Source: Saprospiraceae bacterium (GTDB taxonomy: Bacteria; Bacteroidota; Bacteroidia; Chitinophagales; Saprospiraceae). Taken from it: a stretch of 7,058 bases of DNA. A program made the position numbers and the translations under genes. How positions within the stretch are numbered: position 1 is the first letter of the stretch; each line of letters starts with the position of its first letter. This document shows positions 4,810 to 7,058 of the stretch, piece by piece. The stretch is from the NCBI GenBank assembly GCA_947441325.1, contig CANETR010000100.1, forward strand, positions 1 to 7,058, written 5' to 3'. Below the pieces are notes generated by a model, which was not told where the DNA came from, ran no database searches, and was given only the letters and a program-made list of their open reading frames with translations.

Positions 4810-6300
4810 ATGAAAACTCAATTAATATTGCTCTTTGCAGCTTTTTTTTGTACTAATATTTATGCACAGTGGGTACAGAAAGGAACAGATATTGGCGGGG
4901 AAGCAACAGGAGACAGAAGCGGTCGTTCAGTTGCACTAAGTTCAGACGGGAGTACAGTTGCAATTGGCGCATACTGGAACGATGGAAATGGCGCAAACAG
5001 TGGGCATGTTCGAGTTTATCAATGGAATGGTTCTGCATGGGCACAAAAAGGTCTTGATATAGATGGCGAAGCGGCCGATGACCAGAGTGGATATTCTCTG
5101 GCAATCAGTTCGGATGGAAATACCTTGGCCTTAGGAGCTCCCCAAAATGATGGGAATGGTTCAAATGCGGGGCATGTAAGAGTTTATAATTGGAATGGCA
5201 CAGCCTGGATTCAGAAAGGCTTGGATATTGACGGCGAAGCAGCATTTGATAAAAGCGGATGGTCAGTATCTATTGCTGCTGATGGTAATGCAGTTGCAAT
5301 AGGAGCAATAGATAATAATGTTGCAGCTGGACATGTACGTGTTTATGAGTGGTCTGGTACAGCCTGGACACAAAAAGGAACTGATATTGATGGAGAAATG
5401 GCGACAGACTGGAGTGGATATGCGGTATCATTAAGTTCGGATGCTAATACAGTTGCTATTGGAGCACCTTCGAACAATGCTTCAGGCACTTCTCAAATTT
5501 CGATAGGCCATGTGAGGGTTTATAATTGGAATGGTACAAGCTGGATACAAAAAGGAACTGATATTGATGGAGAATCAGCTGGTGATGATAGTGGTACTGC
5601 TTTGTCATTAAGTGCCGATGGCAATACACTTGCAATTGGTGCTCCTAAAAATGCAGGAACTGGTACAAACTCGGGACATGTAAGAGTTTATAACTGGAAT
5701 GGTACGTCCTGGGCTCAGAAAGGCTTGGATATTGATGGCGAAGCAACAGGAGACAGATGCGGAAATTCTCTCTCGATCAGTGCCGATGGCAATACACTGG
5801 CAATTGGAGCATATGCCAATACCGGCAATGGAACAAATGCCGGGCATGTCAGAATTTTTGAGTGGAATGGCACTGCCTGGATACAAAAAGGAACTGATAT
5901 TGATGGAGAAGCGAGTGGAGATTTTAGTGCTTACGCAGTATCGTTAAGTGCCGATGGGAATATCGTTGCAATTGGCGCCTACGCTAATGATGGTGTTGGT
6001 GTTGACGTTGGTCATGTCAGGATTTATGAGTTCAGTAATCCGAATCAACTTAATCAAAATTTAGAAGATGGGGTTGTTATCTACCCAAATCCCAGTACAG
6101 GCAATTTTTATGTAGATATGGGTGCTAGCCAAGCTGCGGTAAGTATTATCATAACAGACCTTTATGGCAAGCTTATTCAATCAAAACAATTTGAAGATTG
6201 TGCTAATCTAAATATCAATATCGATGAAGCTGCAGGCATTTATTTGCTAAGCATCATAACCGAAGACAAAAATGTAGTTTTTCGATTGATAAAAAACTAG
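4810..6300 (+). CDS. Secreted seven-repeat beta-propeller-like protein with T9SS sorting domain
   Basis: The product is 496 residues. Residues 1-20 are a signal peptide (MKTQLILLFAAFFCTNIYAQ). Residues 21-412 are seven back-to-back repeats of 53-59 residues. Each begins W-x-QKG-[TL]-DIDGE, followed by a GD-x-SG-like turn, an S-x-S-x-DGNT-[VL]-AIGA core, a Gly/Asn-rich loop, and GHVR-[VI]-Y-x-WNG. The AIGA and GHVRVY strands and Gly/Asn/Asp loops resemble FG-GAP-type propeller blades. Seven copies fit a closed seven-bladed beta-propeller. Residues ~422-496 are the T9SS type A sorting domain (YPNP 425-428, GIYLLSI 476-482, ending RLIKN). Such proteins are exported to the surface or medium, where propellers often bind proteins, glycans or metal ions; no catalytic residues are seen, so a binding or adhesive role is inference. 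A lipoprotein gene begins 4 nt after the stop, suggesting one transcript. Family type and secretion are well supported; ligand is unknown. Confidence 0.92.
   Translation: MKTQLILLFAAFFCTNIYAQWVQKGTDIGGEATGDRSGRSVALSSDGSTVAIGAYWNDGNGANSGHVRVYQWNGSAWAQKGLDIDGEAADDQSGYSLAISSDGNTLALGAPQNDGNGSNAGHVRVYNWNGTAWIQKGLDIDGEAAFDKSGWSVSIAADGNAVAIGAIDNNVAAGHVRVYEWSGTAWTQKGTDIDGEMATDWSGYAVSLSSDANTVAIGAPSNNASGTSQISIGHVRVYNWNGTSWIQKGTDIDGESAGDDSGTALSLSADGNTLAIGAPKNAGTGTNSGHVRVYNWNGTSWAQKGLDIDGEATGDRCGNSLSISADGNTLAIGAYANTGNGTNAGHVRIFEWNGTAWIQKGTDIDGEASGDFSAYAVSLSADGNIVAIGAYANDGVGVDVGHVRIYEFSNPNQLNQNLEDGVVIYPNPSTGNFYVDMGASQAAVSIIITDLYGKLIQSKQFEDCANLNINIDEAAGIYLLSIITEDKNVVFRLIKN
4870..6045 (+). repeat. Seven tandem ~168-bp in-frame repeats (propeller blades)
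   Basis: Each unit starts at the TGG codon of W-x-QKG. Units begin at 4870, 5038, 5206, 5365, 5542, 5710 and 5878 and the last ends at 6045. Lengths are 168, 168, 159, 177, 168, 168 and 168 bp, all multiples of three. The length differences lie in the Asn/Gly loop before GHVR. Some identical stretches are long: 34 nt shared by 5541-5574 and 5877-5910, 28 of which are also found at 5370-5397; 20 nt shared by 5611-5630 and 5779-5798; 21 nt shared by 5211-5231 and 5715-5735. Such DNA-level identity points to fairly recent duplication or gene conversion among blades. Confidence 0.95.
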
Positions 6301-6304
6301 CCTT

Positions 6305-6781
6305 ATGAAAGCCCTTATTTTTTTTAGTTTTTGTCTCCTTCTCTTTTTGAATTCTGCCTGTAAAAAAGAAACAACTACTCCAAATAGTTCTGATTATCTG
6401 ATTTTTGGACATTTCTACGGAATGTGCGTAGGAGAACAATGTGTCGAAATTTTCAAGTTGGACAATTGCAGGCTCTATGAAGATAGCCGAGATATCTATC
6501 CCAATCGGGATACATTTTATGTAGGCGCATACAGCCAATTATCTAATCAGCAATTTAATGCCGTGGAAGACCTGATGGATTTTTTTCCGCAGGATCTACT
6601 TAATGAAAGCGATACGGTTATTGGCATGCCCGATGCCGGCGACTGGGGTGGTTTTTACATTGAATACAATTTCAATGGAACCAGAAGATTTTGGATTCTG
6701 GACAAAATGAAAACTAATGTCCCTAGCCAATACCATGCTTTTATCGATAAATTAAATGAGAAGATAAGCCTTTTGCAGTAG
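6305..6781 (+). CDS. Small conserved-looking lipoprotein of unknown function
   Basis: The product is 158 residues. Residues 1-18 form a lipoprotein-type signal peptide with Cys19 in LNSAC-KKE. The lipobox is loose (Asn rather than Leu at -3), but Ala at -1 and the KKE after the Cys are typical of Bacteroidota lipoproteins. The mature part (~30-158) is a single compact domain with FGHFYGMCVGEQCVEIFKL near 34-52, FFPQDLL near 93-99, GMPDAGDWGGFYIEY near 107-121, and FIDKLNEKI near 146-154. Cys41, Cys46 and Cys55 could form a disulfide. I recall similar Bacteroidota lipoproteins sharing these blocks but know of no function. The start follows the repeat-protein stop by 4 nt, so the two are likely translated from one transcript and may act together at the cell surface; that is inference. 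No enzyme motif was seen. Confidence 0.85.
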   Translation: MKALIFFSFCLLLFLNSACKKETTTPNSSDYLIFGHFYGMCVGEQCVEIFKLDNCRLYEDSRDIYPNRDTFYVGAYSQLSNQQFNAVEDLMDFFPQDLLNESDTVIGMPDAGDWGGFYIEYNFNGTRRFWILDKMKTNVPSQYHAFIDKLNEKISLLQ

Positions 6782-6827
6782 GTGACGAAGCTCCTAATAT
6801 GAGCAATGCCAAACTTTTATAGGTTAG

Positions 6828-6932
6828 AGTAATGACCGTAATAAAAGACATAAAATCAAGTTAGGACTGGCCCATAAGTTAGCAGGCGAAGCACCACCAT
6901 TGCTGAATGGACAGATATTTAAAATTGAATAA
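6828..6932 (+). other. Short open stretch without a start codon, possible gene remnant
   Basis: A 34-residue frame with no ATG ends in TAA 3 nt before the ATG at 6936. Its last part reads LGLAHKLAGEAPPLLNGQIF, followed by KIE, with protein-like composition. An in-frame TAG lies at 6825-6827. It could be the decayed 3' end of a lost gene, or chance. I cannot name a family. Confidence 0.2.
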
Positions 6933-6935
6933 AAC

Positions 6936-7058
6936 ATGATTCACATTCAAAGAACCGATACCGATAATCCCGAATTTCAAAGGCTGGTTTCGGAACTGGA
7001 TAGCTACCTTAGTGGCGTAAATGGAAGCAGCGATCGTTTTTATGCACAGTTTAATAAG
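6936..7058 (+). CDS. GNAT-family N-acetyltransferase, N-terminal part (3' truncated by window)
   Basis: The frame opens at ATG 6936 and stays open for 41 codons to the window end. The peptide begins MIHIQRTDTDNPEFQRLVSELDSYL and ends in DRFYAQFNK. The pattern of an R-T-D-x-x-N-P-x-F start, an LV-x-ELD-x-YL helix and FYAQFNK is what I recognise from the N-terminus of a common Bacteroidota group of GNAT acetyltransferases, which transfer acetyl from acetyl-CoA to an amine. The acetyl-CoA binding motif (Q/R-x-x-G-x-G/A) would lie beyond the window, so the catalytic core is unseen. The leader is AT-rich without Shine-Dalgarno, as for the other genes. It is 154 nt from the lipoprotein gene and probably a separate unit. 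No signal peptide, so cytoplasmic. Confidence 0.78.
   Translation, partial: MIHIQRTDTDNPEFQRLVSELDSYLSGVNGSSDRFYAQFNK

Noticed and set aside
5608..5947. Open frames in other phases and on the minus strand within the repeat gene
   Set aside because: They arise from the periodic low-complexity repeat sequence and encode no recognisable protein.
6772..6822. Frame overlapping the lipoprotein 3' end reading FAVGDEAPNMSNAKLL, like the start of a peroxiredoxin/TlpA domain
   Set aside because: It is under 20 residues, stops immediately at TAG, and overlaps the intact lipoprotein end. The match is to a very short low-information motif and is probably chance.

Overview
The window reads as chromosomal DNA of a Bacteroidota bacterium, probably a free-living or marine-type member of the Flavobacteriia or Saprospiria. 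Three consecutive genes encode proteins with a signal peptide and a C-terminal type IX secretion (T9SS type A) sorting domain, a system confined to this phylum. The start codons have A/T-rich leaders with no Shine-Dalgarno sequence. One start is preceded by a promoter-like TTTG / TAnnTTT pair of the Bacteroidota type, and a Bacteroidota-style lipoprotein (Cys followed by KKE) is present. All genes run on the + strand.

Positions 1-1809 hold a tandem array of three FKBP-type peptidyl-prolyl isomerases. The first is cut by the window edge and ends in a strong hairpin terminator. The second has an N-terminal hydrophobic export or anchor segment and a Mip/FkpA-like N-domain. The third has the same two-domain plan but no signal, so it should be cytoplasmic. 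A second strong terminator closes the array.

Positions 1810-4443 hold a gene-free spacer and then two T9SS cargo genes. One is a secreted protein of unknown function with a Cys-rich beta-type segment. The other is an SGNH/GDSL-like hydrolase with a PKD domain; its start is best placed at 3169. Their sorting domains are closely related to each other, down to nearly identical final nucleotides.

Positions 4444-4809 are a second spacer. It contains a perfect 14-bp palindrome and a relatively GC-rich, self-complementary segment that could be a structured RNA. Positions 4810-6781 are a probable two-gene operon: a secreted protein built of seven ~56-residue repeats, predicted to form a seven-bladed beta-propeller, followed 4 nt later by a small lipoprotein. 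The last gene, from 6936 and cut by the window end, is the N-terminus of a GNAT-type acetyltransferase.

As a whole the region combines protein-folding helpers with cell-surface or secreted proteins. The foldases (at least the exported one) could assist envelope proteins, but nothing in the sequence links them directly to the T9SS cargo. I see no mobile element, CRISPR array, tRNA or rRNA, and no convincing novel multi-gene system. The most unusual items are the repeat protein and the 4591-4655 structured segment.
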